64,000 bases of DNA from Rhizobium rhododendri (GTDB lineage: Bacteria > Pseudomonadota > Alphaproteobacteria > Rhizobiales > Rhizobiaceae). Both the position numbers and the translations under genes were made by a program. The notes beneath the pieces are model-generated. The model saw only the letters and a program-made list of their open reading frames with translations. It was not told where the DNA came from and searched no databases. Shown piece after piece: positions 26,600 through 35,927 of the stretch. The stretch lies in the NCBI RefSeq assembly GCF_007000325.2, contig NZ_CP117267.1:2232001-2296000 (forward strand), written 5' to 3'. Position 1 is the stretch's first letter; every line of letters begins with the position of its first letter.

Positions 26600-27499
26600 T
26601 CAAAGCTCCTTGCGGATATCGACGACGCGCAGGATGGCGGCAACCATCAGCAGCACGAGGACCAGCAGCACCACGGCGTTGGCGGCAGCGGCCGGATATT
26701 GCAGCAGCGACATCTGGTTCTTCATCATCAGCGCCACCGAGGCACTCTGGCCGCCGGACATCACCTGCACGGTGGAGAAATCGGCCATGACTAGCGTCAC
26801 CACGAAAATCGAGCCGATGGCGATGCCGGGCTTGGCGAGCGGAATCACCACGTTCCAGAGGATCTGCCAACCGGTCGCCCCGGCATCGCGGGCCGCCTCG
26901 AACAGCGAGCGATCGATGCGCATCAGCGTGTTGAAGATCGGCGTCACCATGAACAGCGTGTAGAGGTGGACCATGGCGAGCACCACGGCGAAATCGGAAT
27001 AGAGCAGCCACTCGATCGGCTTTGGAATGATGCCGGCACTGATCAGCGCCGAATTGATCAGCCCGTTTCGCCCGAGCACCGGGATCCAGGAGATCATGCG
27101 GATGATGTTGGACGTCAGGAACGGTACCGTGCAGATGAGAAACAGCACCATCTGCGTCGACGGCTTGCGGATGTGGAAGGCGAGGTAATAGGCAACCCAG
27201 AACCCGATGAACAGGGTGATCGCCCAGACGATCAGCATGAATTCTATGGTGTGGAGATAGGTCTTCCAGGTGACCCACGACTCGAGGCTGTCCGAATAGT
27301 TGGTGAGCAACATCGCCGGATAGATGCCGGCAAAATCATAGTCCCAGAAACTGACGACAGCGATCATCAGGATCGGCAGGATGAAGAAGAAGCCGAGAAT
27401 GACAAGCAGCGGCAGCGCCTGGAGATACGAAACGACCCCGAGCGGAACCGTCAAGTTGCGTCTTTGCGGCTTGTCGAGCTGTGTCGTTGCTGATGCCAT
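26600..27499 (-). CDS. ABC transporter permease (spermidine/putrescine PotB type)
   Basis: The 299-residue protein has six predicted helices (first YLQALPLLVILGFFFILPILMIAVV) and the EAA motif FEAARDAGATGWQILWNVVIPLAKPG. The start MASATTQLD is chosen because the open frame upstream runs through a palindromic repeat. It pairs with the PotC-type permease to form the channel. It is separated from the binding-protein gene by the repeat at 27525-27646, so that element is transcribed within the operon or divides it. Confidence 0.9.
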   Translation of the reverse strand: MASATTQLDKPQRRNLTVPLGVVSYLQALPLLVILGFFFILPILMIAVVSFWDYDFAGIYPAMLLTNYSDSLESWVTWKTYLHTIEFMLIVWAITLFIGFWVAYYLAFHIRKPSTQMVLFLICTVPFLTSNIIRMISWIPVLGRNGLINSALISAGIIPKPIEWLLYSDFAVVLAMVHLYTLFMVTPIFNTLMRIDRSLFEAARDAGATGWQILWNVVIPLAKPGIAIGSIFVVTLVMADFSTVQVMSGGQSASVALMMKNQMSLLQYPAAAANAVVLLVLVLLMVAAILRVVDIRKEL

Positions 27500-27524
27500 T
27501 CTACGGTATCTCCGATTTTTCCTG

Positions 27525-27646
27525 ATCTCCCCCCTTGTGGGGAAGATGTCGGCAGAGCCGACAGAGGGGGGATGGCCGCAGATCTGGAGTTTGCCGCACC
27601 GCCCCCCTTTGTCACTTCGTGACATCTCCCCCACAAGGAGGGAGAT
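27525..27646. repeat. RIME-like palindromic intergenic element
   Basis: The arms 27525-27550 and 27621-27646 are inverted repeats matching at 24 of 26 positions. Inside are a GTCGGC-AGA-GCCGAC hairpin (27548-27562) and GTCAC-TTC-GTGAC (27611-27623). This mosaic palindrome fits the short intergenic repeats scattered in rhizobial genomes. No second copy was seen in the window. Confidence 0.75.
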
Positions 27647-27657
27647 GAAAAGGTGCC

Positions 27658-28956
27658 TTAGGCAGCGATGAATTCGTTCCAGCGCTTTACCATGTAGCGG
27701 TCCTCGTCCATGACCGAGTTCCAGCAGGCGACGTGGCCCATGCGCTCTTCGAACGAGCCGCCGTCGCGGACTGCTCCGGCCTTCTCCATGACCTTGCCTT
27801 CAGGCGACATGATATCGCCCTGTGCCGGCTTGCCCTCGATCCAGTAGCCCCACTCGTCGGCCGTCATGAAGTTCTTGGCGGTGTCCATGCAGGCAGAGTA
27901 ATAGCCCTGGCGGTTGAGGTAGCCGCCGACCCAGCCGGACGTGTACCAGTTGATGTACTCGTAGGCCGCGTCGAGTTCGGCGCCCTTCAGGTGCTTGGCA
28001 AGGCCGAGACCGCCGCCCCACGAACGATAGCCTTCCTTCAGTGGCTGGAACTTGCAGGCGATGCCCTTGGAGCGGACGGCGGCAACGGCCGGCGACCACA
28101 TGGACTGGATGACGACTTCGCCCGATGCCATCAGGTTGACGCTCTCGTCGAAGGACTTCCAGAAGGCGCGGAACTGGCCGGCCTGCTTGGTCTTGATCAG
28201 GAAGTCGATCGTTTTGTCGATCTCCGCCTTGGTCATGTTGCCCTTGTCGGCATATTTCAGCTGACCGGAGGCTTCCATGATCATGGCAGCGTCCATGATG
28301 CCGATCGACGGAATGTTGAGGATCGCCGTCTTGCCCTTGAAGGCAGGGTCGAGGATGTCGGCCCAGGAGGTGATGTCGCGACCGACGAGGTCCGGCCGGA
28401 TGCCTAGCGTGTCGGCGTTGTAGATGGTCGGGACCATCGTCATCCATTCGGTCGGTGTCTTCGAGAACTTCTTGGAGTCCGGGCCGTCGACGAAGCCGAC
28501 CGTGTGCGGCGCGGTACCCTGTGCGATGACGCTGTCGGGCTTCAGCTTGCCGGTGATGAACAGCGGCACGATCTTGTCGAAGTATTTGAGCTTCTTGGTG
28601 TTCATCGGCTGCATCACGCCGGCCGGGTAGACCTTCTTGGCGATCCAGTATTCGATGTCGGCGATGTCGTAGGAGTTCGGCTGTGTGACGGCGCGCTGGG
28701 CGGCAGCGTCCGAATCCGTTGCCGTCATCTGCAGCGTGATGCCGAGGTCGGCTTTGCACTTGTCGGCGATGGCATTGAGGTTCGATACGCCGGTGCCGAA
28801 CTGGCGCAGCGTGATCGGGTTCTGAGCCCATATGGTCGGGAAGCCGGTGACGAGGCCGGAGCCGACGACGGCGCCGAGCCCGGCAGCGCAGGTCTTCAGG
28901 AGATTACGGCGGGAAATACCCTTGGCCGGCTTGGTAGACTTTGTGTCCTTGGTCAT
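27658..28956 (-). CDS. ABC transporter periplasmic substrate-binding protein, Tat-exported
   Basis: The 432-residue protein begins with a twin-arginine signal (GISRRNLLKTCAAGLGAVVGSG, cut near WAQ at about 45), so it is exported folded. The mature part belongs to the PotD/PotF-type binding proteins (SYDIADIEYWIAKKV, SWADILDPAFKGKTAILN, MASGEVVIQSMWSPAV). It delivers a solute to the adjacent permeases. Together with a racemase and an amidohydrolase, it may bind a ureide or pyrimidine-like compound rather than a polyamine. Confidence 0.9.
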   Translation of the reverse strand: MTKDTKSTKPAKGISRRNLLKTCAAGLGAVVGSGLVTGFPTIWAQNPITLRQFGTGVSNLNAIADKCKADLGITLQMTATDSDAAAQRAVTQPNSYDIADIEYWIAKKVYPAGVMQPMNTKKLKYFDKIVPLFITGKLKPDSVIAQGTAPHTVGFVDGPDSKKFSKTPTEWMTMVPTIYNADTLGIRPDLVGRDITSWADILDPAFKGKTAILNIPSIGIMDAAMIMEASGQLKYADKGNMTKAEIDKTIDFLIKTKQAGQFRAFWKSFDESVNLMASGEVVIQSMWSPAVAAVRSKGIACKFQPLKEGYRSWGGGLGLAKHLKGAELDAAYEYINWYTSGWVGGYLNRQGYYSACMDTAKNFMTADEWGYWIEGKPAQGDIMSPEGKVMEKAGAVRDGGSFEERMGHVACWNSVMDEDRYMVKRWNEFIAA

Positions 28957-28985
28957 GCTCAGTTCCCCTTCAGGTGGTTGATGGA

Positions 28986-30062
28986 TCAGCCGCGGCCGAG
29001 GAGGACTGCGTCCTCCAGGGCCCAGCTCAGTGACAGTGCATCGCCGACCGAAACCGGCTTGGCGAAATAATCGGTGTCGCGAATGATCGCCGTGAAGTCC
29101 TCGCTACCGGCGCCGATGACGGTGATTTTCACGGTGGCGCCGCGATATTCGACGTTGGAAACGATGCCGTTGAAGCCGAGGCCCTTCTGCGATGGCTCGG
29201 CGAGGCGAACCCGGTCTGTGCGGATACCGATATCCACGGGCGCGCCGACTTCCGTCTGGCCGCGAACGGAAAATGTCTGGCCCTCAGGCGCTTCCAGCGT
29301 CACGACCCCGTCCTGGCTGTGGGTCGCGCGACCGGAGAGAACATTGTGATCGCCCATGAAACGGGCGACGAAGGCGGTGGCAGGCCGCTCGAAGACCTCG
29401 CGCGCAGAGGCTGCCTGCTCGATGCGGCCGTTGTTCATCACCACGATCAGGTCCGACAACGCCATCGCCTCTTCCTGGCTATGGGTGACGTGAACGAAGG
29501 TGATGCTCAGCGTCTTCTGCAGCTTTTTCAACTCGGCACGCATGCGAATTTTCAGGAACGGATCGAGCGCCGACAGCGGCTCGTCGAGCAGCAGCGCTTC
29601 CGGATCGGTGATCAGAGCGCGAGCCAGCGCCACGCGTTGCTGCTGGCCGCCGGAGAGTTGTGCCGGACGCCGGGTGGCATAGGGCTCCATCTGCATCAGC
29701 GTCAGCATTTCGAGCGCCTTGGCCTGGCGCGCCTGCTTGTCGACGCCCTTCATCTTCAGGCTGAAGGCGACGTTGTCGATGAGATCGAGATGCGGAAACA
29801 GCGCGTAGCTCTGGAACATCATCGCCGTCCCGCGCTCCGCCGGACGGGCGTGGGTGATCTGGCTTTCGGAAAGAACGACATCGCCGCCGGAGACACTTTC
29901 ATGGCCGGCCGCCATGCGAAGCGTCGAAGACTTGCCGCAGCCGGACGGGCCCAGCAAGCAGCAATAGGTGCCGGCCGGCACTTTCAGATCGATCGCGTCG
30001 ACGGCAACCGTGCCACCGTAACGCTTGGTCAGCCTGATAAGTTCTAGATCGCCCTTAGCCAT
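28986..30062 (-). CDS. ABC transporter ATP-binding protein (PotA type)
   Basis: The 358-residue ATPase has Walker A GPSGCGKSS (about 38-46), Q-loop in MMFQSYALFPHL, signature LSGGQQQRVALARAL, Walker B ALLLDEPLSALD and H-loop VTHSQEEA. A C-terminal TOBE domain follows (FSVRGQTEVGAPVDIGIRTDRV). It drives the transporter encoded by the following genes: ATPase, binding protein, two permeases, racemase. Its promoter lies in 30063-30257, next to the TTGTATACAA operator. Confidence 0.93.
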   Translation of the reverse strand: MAKGDLELIRLTKRYGGTVAVDAIDLKVPAGTYCCLLGPSGCGKSSTLRMAAGHESVSGGDVVLSESQITHARPAERGTAMMFQSYALFPHLDLIDNVAFSLKMKGVDKQARQAKALEMLTLMQMEPYATRRPAQLSGGQQQRVALARALITDPEALLLDEPLSALDPFLKIRMRAELKKLQKTLSITFVHVTHSQEEAMALSDLIVVMNNGRIEQAASAREVFERPATAFVARFMGDHNVLSGRATHSQDGVVTLEAPEGQTFSVRGQTEVGAPVDIGIRTDRVRLAEPSQKGLGFNGIVSNVEYRGATVKITVIGAGSEDFTAIIRDTDYFAKPVSVGDALSLSWALEDAVLLGRG

Positions 30063-30240
30063 CGGCCCCTCTTCCGCTTCTTCACAGGAAGAGGGACTGC
30101 AAGGCCCATGCCAAATCCTAAATATTGATTAACATACTGAAATCGTTGACTTCGAAGATAGGTAGCCAACCATAGCATAAAAAATATGCCCATTTATTAG
30201 ATGCGGCAAATTCAGCAGATGCACACAACGTGAGCAAATA

Positions 30241-30250
30241 TTGTATACAA
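30241..30250. promoter_or_regulatory. GntR/FadR-type operator
   Basis: TTGTATACAA is a perfect 10-bp palindrome that fits the FCD-subfamily core GT-N-N-AC. It lies between the divergent GntR regulator and the ABC operon, 74 bp before the regulator's ATG. Confidence 0.65.
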
Positions 30251-30323
30251 AACTCACGTGGTATTGGACGCAATTATCGGTTATGCTCCGGCCAAGATCA
30301 ATACTCGGATTCCGGCACGCGCC

Positions 30324-31031
30324 ATGCTTGAAAAATCCATCAGGGCCAGAGCGGCGGGGCAACCGCCCGTGCAACAGTCGCCGGTTTATCTCGGCATTCG
30401 CAGCGCCATTCTCGGCCATAGCGTGGCGCCCGGAATGAAGCTGCCGGAAGACGAGTTGGCCGAGATCTACTCTGTCAGCCGCACCGTGATACGCGCAGCC
30501 CTGCAGGCACTGGCGCTCGACCATCTCGTGACACTCGAAGTCAATCGCGGCGCTTTCGTCGCCAAGCCGACACGGCTGGAGGCCCGCGAGGTTTTCGAGG
30601 CTCGCGCGCTGCTCGAGCCGAAAGTCGCCGCCATGGCTGCCGAAATCGCCAAGCCGGCCGACATCGTCCTGCTGGAGCGTCACATCGCCGAAGAACATGC
30701 GGCGGTCGCCGCCGGGCGGGACGGAGAAGCGGTCCAGCTCTCCGGCCAGTTCCACGTGGCCATCGCCGAAATTGCCAATCATTCGATCTATATCGACTTC
30801 GTCCGCAGGCTTTGCTCTCGCTCGTCGCTGATCGTCGCCCTCTACTGGCGTCGCCGCGATGCCATCTGCGAGCACCACGCTCACCATTCGCTGGTCAATG
30901 CGATCGCCAGCAACAAGCCGAAGGACGCGTCCGAGCTGATGGTCAGCCATCTCGTCGACCTGTTTTCGGGCCTCGACCTGTCAGAGCGCGAGCCCGGTTC
31001 CCGCCGCCTCGCGGAGATCCTCAAGGCTTGA
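30324..31031 (+). CDS. GntR family transcriptional regulator (FadR/FCD subfamily)
   Basis: From ATG 30324 the protein has 235 residues: an N-terminal winged helix (VYLGIRSAILGHSVAPGMKLPEDELAEIYSVSRTVIRAAL) and an all-helical FCD ligand domain with histidines likely to bind metal (QFHVAIAEIANHS, CEHHAHHSLVNAI). A GTG at 30258 would extend it by 22 residues and nearly abut the operator, so ATG is preferred though without a clear ribosome-binding site. It is divergent from the ABC operon and should control it, responding to the imported compound. Confidence 0.87.
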   Translation: MLEKSIRARAAGQPPVQQSPVYLGIRSAILGHSVAPGMKLPEDELAEIYSVSRTVIRAALQALALDHLVTLEVNRGAFVAKPTRLEAREVFEARALLEPKVAAMAAEIAKPADIVLLERHIAEEHAAVAAGRDGEAVQLSGQFHVAIAEIANHSIYIDFVRRLCSRSSLIVALYWRRRDAICEHHAHHSLVNAIASNKPKDASELMVSHLVDLFSGLDLSEREPGSRRLAEILKA

Positions 31032-31047
31032 AGGACGCTCCTTCGCT

Positions 31048-32346
31048 TCAATGCTCGTTGGCGACCGGCGCGTAGGCAGCAGGATCGACGAAATCGGGCC
31101 GCCCGTTGAGCGACAGCCTTGCGCCTCTCGCCGGCGTCTCGCTGATCACCTTGCCGCGACGAACAACAAACAAACGCGTTGCGCGCAGACGGATCGCCTC
31201 GATCGGATCTTTCGCTTGCAGCACCACCAGATCGCCATTGCAGCCGACGTCGAGACCATAACCTTCCAGCCCCATCAGCTTGGCCGGATTTCTGGTGACC
31301 GCGTCGAAACAGAACCGCATTGCCTCGCGAGCCGACAGCTGTCCGACATGCAGGCCCATATGCGCGACATCGAGCATGTCGCCGCTGCCGAGCGAATACC
31401 ACGGGTCCATGCAGCAATCCTGGCCGAAGGCGATGTTGATGCCGTGCTCGCGCATCTCCTTCACCCGCGTCATACCGCGCCGCTTCGGGTAGCTGTCGTG
31501 TCGTCCCTGCAGCATGATGTTGATCAGCGGGTTGGCAACCACCTGAACCTCAGCCTCGGCGATCAGCGGCAGTAGCTTCGACACATAGTAATTGTCCATC
31601 GAATGCATCGAAGTCAGGTGCGAGCCGGTCGCGCGGCCTTGCAGTCCCAGCCGCTGCGTTTCACAGGCAAGCGTCTCGATATGCCGCGAAAGCGGATCGT
31701 CCGTTTCGTCGCAATGCAGGTCGACGCGCAGGCCCCGCCTCGCGGCAATCTCGCAAAGCGCCCGCACAGACCGCGCACCGTCTTCCATCGTCCGCTCGAA
31801 ATGCGGAATACCGCCGACAATGTCGACACCGAGATCCAGCGCCCGCTCGAGATTGTCGGCAGCTGTCGGCGAACGGTAATATCCATCCTGCGGAAAGGCG
31901 ACGAGTTGCAGATCGAGATAGGGCGCGACCGCCTTCTTGACGTGCAGCAGCGCCTCGACAGCCAGAAGCCGGTCGTCGCAGATATCGACATGGGTCCGCA
32001 CCGCCAGCAGCCCTTGCGATACGGCGAGATCGCAATAGCGCAATGCCCGCTCGACCACCGCCTCCTGCGTCAGCAACGGCTTCAGTTCACCCCAGAGCGC
32101 AATGCCTTCGAGGAGCGTACCGGACGTGTTCAAGCGCGGCAGGCCAAGCGACAGGGTGGCATCCATATGAAAATGGCAATCGACGAAAGGGCTCGAGACA
32201 AGGTGGCCGCCGGCGTCGATCTCGCGACCGGCGTTAGCAGCGATCTTGTGCTCGATTGCAGCGATCCTGCCGCCGGCGATACCGATGTCGATCCCCGTGC
32301 GGCCATCGGTAAGCGTTGCGTTTCGGATGAGTAGATCGAACGTCAT
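31048..32346 (-). CDS. Amidohydrolase, cytosine deaminase (CodA)-like
   Basis: The 432-residue metal-dependent hydrolase has HFHMD (about 58-62) and HCDETDD (about 210) as metal ligands. The C-terminal FGQDCCMDPWYSLGSGDMLDVAHMGLHVGQL closely follows the CodA pattern including the catalytic Asp. Family members deaminate cytosine, isopropylammelide or creatinine-like rings. It is convergent with the GntR gene (16-bp gap). With the nearby transporter and hydantoin racemase it suggests breakdown of a nitrogen-rich ring compound; the precise substrate is unknown. Confidence 0.85.
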   Translation of the reverse strand: MTFDLLIRNATLTDGRTGIDIGIAGGRIAAIEHKIAANAGREIDAGGHLVSSPFVDCHFHMDATLSLGLPRLNTSGTLLEGIALWGELKPLLTQEAVVERALRYCDLAVSQGLLAVRTHVDICDDRLLAVEALLHVKKAVAPYLDLQLVAFPQDGYYRSPTAADNLERALDLGVDIVGGIPHFERTMEDGARSVRALCEIAARRGLRVDLHCDETDDPLSRHIETLACETQRLGLQGRATGSHLTSMHSMDNYYVSKLLPLIAEAEVQVVANPLINIMLQGRHDSYPKRRGMTRVKEMREHGINIAFGQDCCMDPWYSLGSGDMLDVAHMGLHVGQLSAREAMRFCFDAVTRNPAKLMGLEGYGLDVGCNGDLVVLQAKDPIEAIRLRATRLFVVRRGKVISETPARGARLSLNGRPDFVDPAAYAPVANEH

Positions 32347-32620
32347 GAACCGGCCCCTTGCTCGACAGGCGCTGCGCCTGAACGTGACGGATTTTTAGCA
32401 CGCCGACACCACATGCCAACCGTTGAATGCCCAGAACATCATGGACGGACTGTATTTTTTCAAACGAAGGCGAAGGCTGGCGAGGTCTCCGGGCTATAGG
32501 CGGCGACGGAAACGCTGTGTATAAGCGCAGGCAATCAACTGCTCCTGAAAGCCGGGGCCGCTCTACCACGCTCCCGGAGCGTCGACCGGGTGCGCCCGGC
32601 ACCATCACGAAGGACCTGAC

Positions 32621-33625
32621 ATGCGCTACCTGATCACCGGCACCGGTGGCTTCATTGGCTTCCATCTCGCCAAGCGACTGCTCGACGAAGGCAATTTCGT
32701 GGTCGGCTTCGACGGCATGACACCGTATTACGATGTGGCGCTGAAGGAAAAACGGCACGCCATCCTCGCGCGCTCGAACGGCTTCAAGCCGGTGATCGCC
32801 ATGCTGGAAGACAAGGCGGCGCTCGATAGGGCGGCCGAACTGGCGGAGCCTGATGTCATCGTCCACCTCGCCGCCCAGGCCGGCGTTCGCTACAGCCTCG
32901 AAAATCCGAAATCCTACGTCGACTCCAACGTCACCGGGTCGTTCAACATTCTAGAACTCGCCCGCGCCATCAAGCCGAAGCATTTGCTGCTCGCCTCGAC
33001 CTCGTCGGTCTACGGCGCCAACGAGAAGATGCCGTTTGCCGAAAGCGACAAGGCTGACGAGCAGATGACGATCTATGCGGCGACGAAGAAAAGCATGGAG
33101 CTGATGGCCCACAGCTACGCCCATCTCTTCGACATCCCGACGACGGCGTTCCGCTTCTTCACGGTCTATGGCCCGTGGGGCCGGCCGGACATGGCGCTGT
33201 TCAAGTTCGTCGATGCCATCAGGAACGATCGCCCGATCGATATCTACGGCGAAGGCCGGATGAGCCGCGACTTCACCTATATCGACGACCTCGTCGAGGG
33301 CATCGTCCGCCTGATCGCGGTGCCGCCGGCAGAGGCCAACCGCGTCGTCTCGGATACCGTCATCGATTCGCTGTCGAGCACCGCCCCGTTCCGGATCGTC
33401 AACATCGGTGGCGGCGCGCCGGTGGAGCTGATGCATTATGTCGAGACGATAGAGGCCGCGCTCGGCAAGAAGGCCATCCGCAACATGCTGCCGATGCAGC
33501 CGGGCGACGTACATCACACCTACGCCGAACCCGGCCTGCTCGTCGCCCTGACCGGCTACAAGCCGGAACTGGGCGTCGAAGAAGGTGTCAGGCGCTTTGT
33601 CGAATGGTATCTCGAAAACTACTGA
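32621..33625 (+). CDS. NAD-dependent epimerase, UDP-glucuronate 4-epimerase type (LpsL-like)
   Basis: The 334-residue extended SDR has [19 protein letters not shown] (NAD-binding GxxGxxG) at the N terminus, [15 protein letters not shown] and the catalytic YAATKKS (YxxxK), and [19 protein letters not shown], which is typical of UDP-glucuronate 4-epimerases. The product UDP-galacturonate feeds lipopolysaccharide core synthesis in rhizobia. AAGGAC precedes the ATG. A 15-nt dyad (ACGCTCC-C-GGAGCGT, 32568-32582) sits about 40 bp upstream of the start. Confidence 0.88.
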   Translation: MRYLITGTGGFIGFHLAKRLLDEGNFVVGFDGMTPYYDVALKEKRHAILARSNGFKPVIAMLEDKAALDRAAELAEPDVIVHLAAQAGVRYSLENPKSYVDSNVTGSFNILELARAIKPKHLLLASTSSVYGANEKMPFAESDKADEQMTIYAATKKSMELMAHSYAHLFDIPTTAFRFFTVYGPWGRPDMALFKFVDAIRNDRPIDIYGEGRMSRDFTYIDDLVEGIVRLIAVPPAEANRVVSDTVIDSLSSTAPFRIVNIGGGAPVELMHYVETIEAALGKKAIRNMLPMQPGDVHHTYAEPGLLVALTGYKPELGVEEGVRRFVEWYLENY

Positions 33626-33628
33626 GGA

Positions 33629-34165
33629 TCAGCCGGCCGTGTGATAATTGCGGTCGAAATAGACGAGACCCTGCCCGCCATCGCGCCGACGGATCGCCTC
33701 GACTTCGCACATCAGCACTTCGTGCGTGCCGACCTCGGCGCGCTGGGCGATCCGGCAATCGAACGACACCAGCGCGTCCTCGAGCGCCGGCGATCCGGTC
33801 ACCAGTTCGGACCACTCGGCGGCTGCAAAGCGCTCGGCAACCGGCGTCTTGCCGCCGAAGAGGCGCGACAGATCCTGATGGCTCTCCGACAGGACGTTCA
33901 CGCAGAGCACGCCATTGGCAGCGACAGCGGGATAGACGGAGGCATTGCGGTTCAGGCACACCAGAAGCGTCGGCGGACTGTCGGTGACGCTGCACACGGC
34001 AGTCGCGGCAAAGCCGGCAAGACCTCCCGGACCGTTGCTGGTGACGATATTGACGGCTGCCGCCATGCGCGCCATGGCATCGCGGAAGGTGAGCCGCAAC
34101 GCTTCGGCATCAGCCACGGGTATCTTCTGGTCGGTGGCTGCAGACGTTTTCATGTTCATCCCCAT
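33629..34165 (-). CDS. Flavin reductase-like FMN-binding protein (HpaC/RutF family)
   Basis: The 178-residue protein has the flavin-reductase fold with [42 protein letters not shown] near the N terminus and [12 protein letters not shown] toward the end. Such proteins supply reduced FMN/FAD to two-component monooxygenases. Three in-frame ATGs (34165, 34159, 34153) compete for the start. No monooxygenase is adjacent; an LLM-type flavin monooxygenase lies 24 kb away at 58592. It is convergent with the epimerase, with stops 3 bp apart. Confidence 0.85.
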   Translation of the reverse strand: MGMNMKTSAATDQKIPVADAEALRLTFRDAMARMAAAVNIVTSNGPGGLAGFAATAVCSVTDSPPTLLVCLNRNASVYPAVAANGVLCVNVLSESHQDLSRLFGGKTPVAERFAAAEWSELVTGSPALEDALVSFDCRIAQRAEVGTHEVLMCEVEAIRRRDGGQGLVYFDRNYHTAG

Positions 34166-34353
34166 AATTTCAGGCGGCAGGTGCGGTTCCGGGCCGCAAA
34201 CTAGACGCCGGATCGGTGCGTCTCAAGCAAAAGCATTTCGCCCAACGGCGGGCACGAGACAATACATTCCCCCGAATCCGCTATCGTCAACCGCATACTT
34301 CGAAAAATGTTGCGATGCACAATGTCGATGACGGTTTTGACGCCCTCCGGCGC

Positions 34354-35249
34354 TCAGCCGGGATTGACGACCATCGGCGCCCGGTTGCGCCGGACCTCCG
34401 TGAAAATATGGCCAAACAATGCGACAAGCACGATCGGCCCGCCGATCATCGTCGCGCTCGATGGCGTCTCGCTGAAGAATATCCACACCCAGAGCGGCGT
34501 CAAAGGAACCTCGAGCGCGGTCAGCAGGCTGGCATCGGCAGCGGGAATGAGACGGGATCCGAATGTGTAGAGGCTAAGCCCAAGCGCATTCTGGATCAAT
34601 CCGAAGGCCACGATCAGCCCGGCGTCACTTCCCGAGACGGACCCTGGCGATGCGAACCAGAAACACACCAGTGAGCACAGCCAGCCGGATGCAGCCATGG
34701 CCGGCAGCATCGGCACATCGCGGTGACGGCGCATGACGACTGCAAGTCCGGATACCATCAGGGTCATGATGGCCGCAAGGGCGCGCCCGAACCAGCTTCC
34801 ACTGCCGGTGCTATCGCCCGTCAGCATTACCAGGACCCCAACCAGCGCCACTCCCGCCGCAATCATCGTCGCGGCACTGGGGCGCTCGCGGATATACAGG
34901 AAGGCGACGCCGGCGGTGATGAAGGGCACCGTGGCGTAAATCACCATCGAGTCGGCGACGGAGGTGTAATAGATGGAGCCGATGCCGCTGATCATCGCGC
35001 CCGTCGAGAAAAACATCGCGGCAAACGACGGCCCGCGCATCGCCCCGATGATGCGCCACGCGCCACCGCGTTCGATGAACAGGAAAAGCAGGAATACCCC
35101 GCCGCCCGAGACGATGCCGCGATAGAAAAGGATGGTCATCAGATCGGCATGGATCGCCGCATGAACAGCCCGGCCGAGGACCAGGCCAGCGCAGACAGCG
35201 CCACATAGAGAACGCCCAGACGATATTGGCTCTGCTCGGCAAGCGTCAC
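34354..35249 (-). pseudogene. EamA/DMT family transporter, apparent frameshift near N terminus
   Basis: Nine of about ten helices are encoded in one frame from HADLMTILFYRG to the stop (two EamA domains, for example GVLVMLTGDSTGS and TALEVPLTPLWVW). The first helix is in another frame: from GTG 35249, behind GGGGG, it reads VTLAEQSQYRLGVLYVALSA and ends in GLFMRR, then stops after a few residues. Joining requires one extra base near 35151-35157 (CGGCGATCC on the coding strand). It may be a real lesion or a sequence error. Without correction the protein would lose its first helix. Confidence 0.78.
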
Positions 35250-35441
35250 GACGATCCCCCTGGACTTGAAGGCTGACCATTAGCGAGCTAGGCAACCACC
35301 TGCAAGCAGGCGTTGCGCCCTTTGGGATAACGGATCAGATAACGGCGATTGGTGGCCCAACTGCCACTGGTGGCCGTCGTCCTCCTCCATGTCCACGCAA
35401 GCCTTTTCATGGTCTTATCGGCAGCGATTCGGGAGAGTGGT

Positions 35442-35870
35442 ATGAATGCTTTGATGGCTGGGCTTTTGGCATGTGGCTGCGTCAGCCTGATCGACGCTCC
35501 CCTCTGGCCGCCTGCCAGCGACTACATCAACGCCGCCGTCGATTGCCGCCAGAGCAGCAATGCGACAGGCTGTGAAAGCGTGCGCAAGAGCTGGACCGGC
35601 GATTTCAACGATGCGATCGCCGGCAAATATCAGGCGCAAAGCACTGTCGCCACGTGCCTCAGCACCGGTTGCGACGGTGCGATCAAGCCCGACCCGATGC
35701 TCGGCTGCGCCTGGCGAAAGGTGGCGATCAGGACCGCTCACGGGCAAGCGGATGCACGCGACACAGCAGGCCTTAAGCAATATTGCAGCCAGCCCTATCT
35801 CGACGCGGCCGGCCAGCACGCGGCTGACGAAGAGGCACTCGCCCTCCAGCAAATGCTGAGCGCAAAGTAG
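35442..35870 (+). CDS. Small cysteine-rich exported protein, unknown function
   Basis: Starting at ATG 35442 (GGGAGAG upstream), the 142-residue product has a short hydrophobic N terminus with a possible lipobox LLAC (MNALMAGLLACGCVS). The mature part has several cysteines (DCRQSSNATGC, ATCLSTGC, LGCAWRK, YCSQPY), suggesting disulfides or a Sel1-like helical repeat. An upstream start at 35349 adds 31 residues without Shine-Dalgarno support. Not a family I can name. Confidence 0.6.
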   Translation: MNALMAGLLACGCVSLIDAPLWPPASDYINAAVDCRQSSNATGCESVRKSWTGDFNDAIAGKYQAQSTVATCLSTGCDGAIKPDPMLGCAWRKVAIRTAHGQADARDTAGLKQYCSQPYLDAAGQHAADEEALALQQMLSAK

Positions 35871-35927
35871 ACGTGGCTCGCGCCGGCGCAGGGCCCTTGG
35901 GCCGCCGCGCCGGATCGCAGATCTCAT

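Noticed and set aside
30258..30323. GTG at 30258 as the GntR regulator start
   Set aside because: It begins only 7 nt after the operator with no ribosome-binding site, and the added 22 residues do not resemble the family N terminus. Kept only as an alternative.
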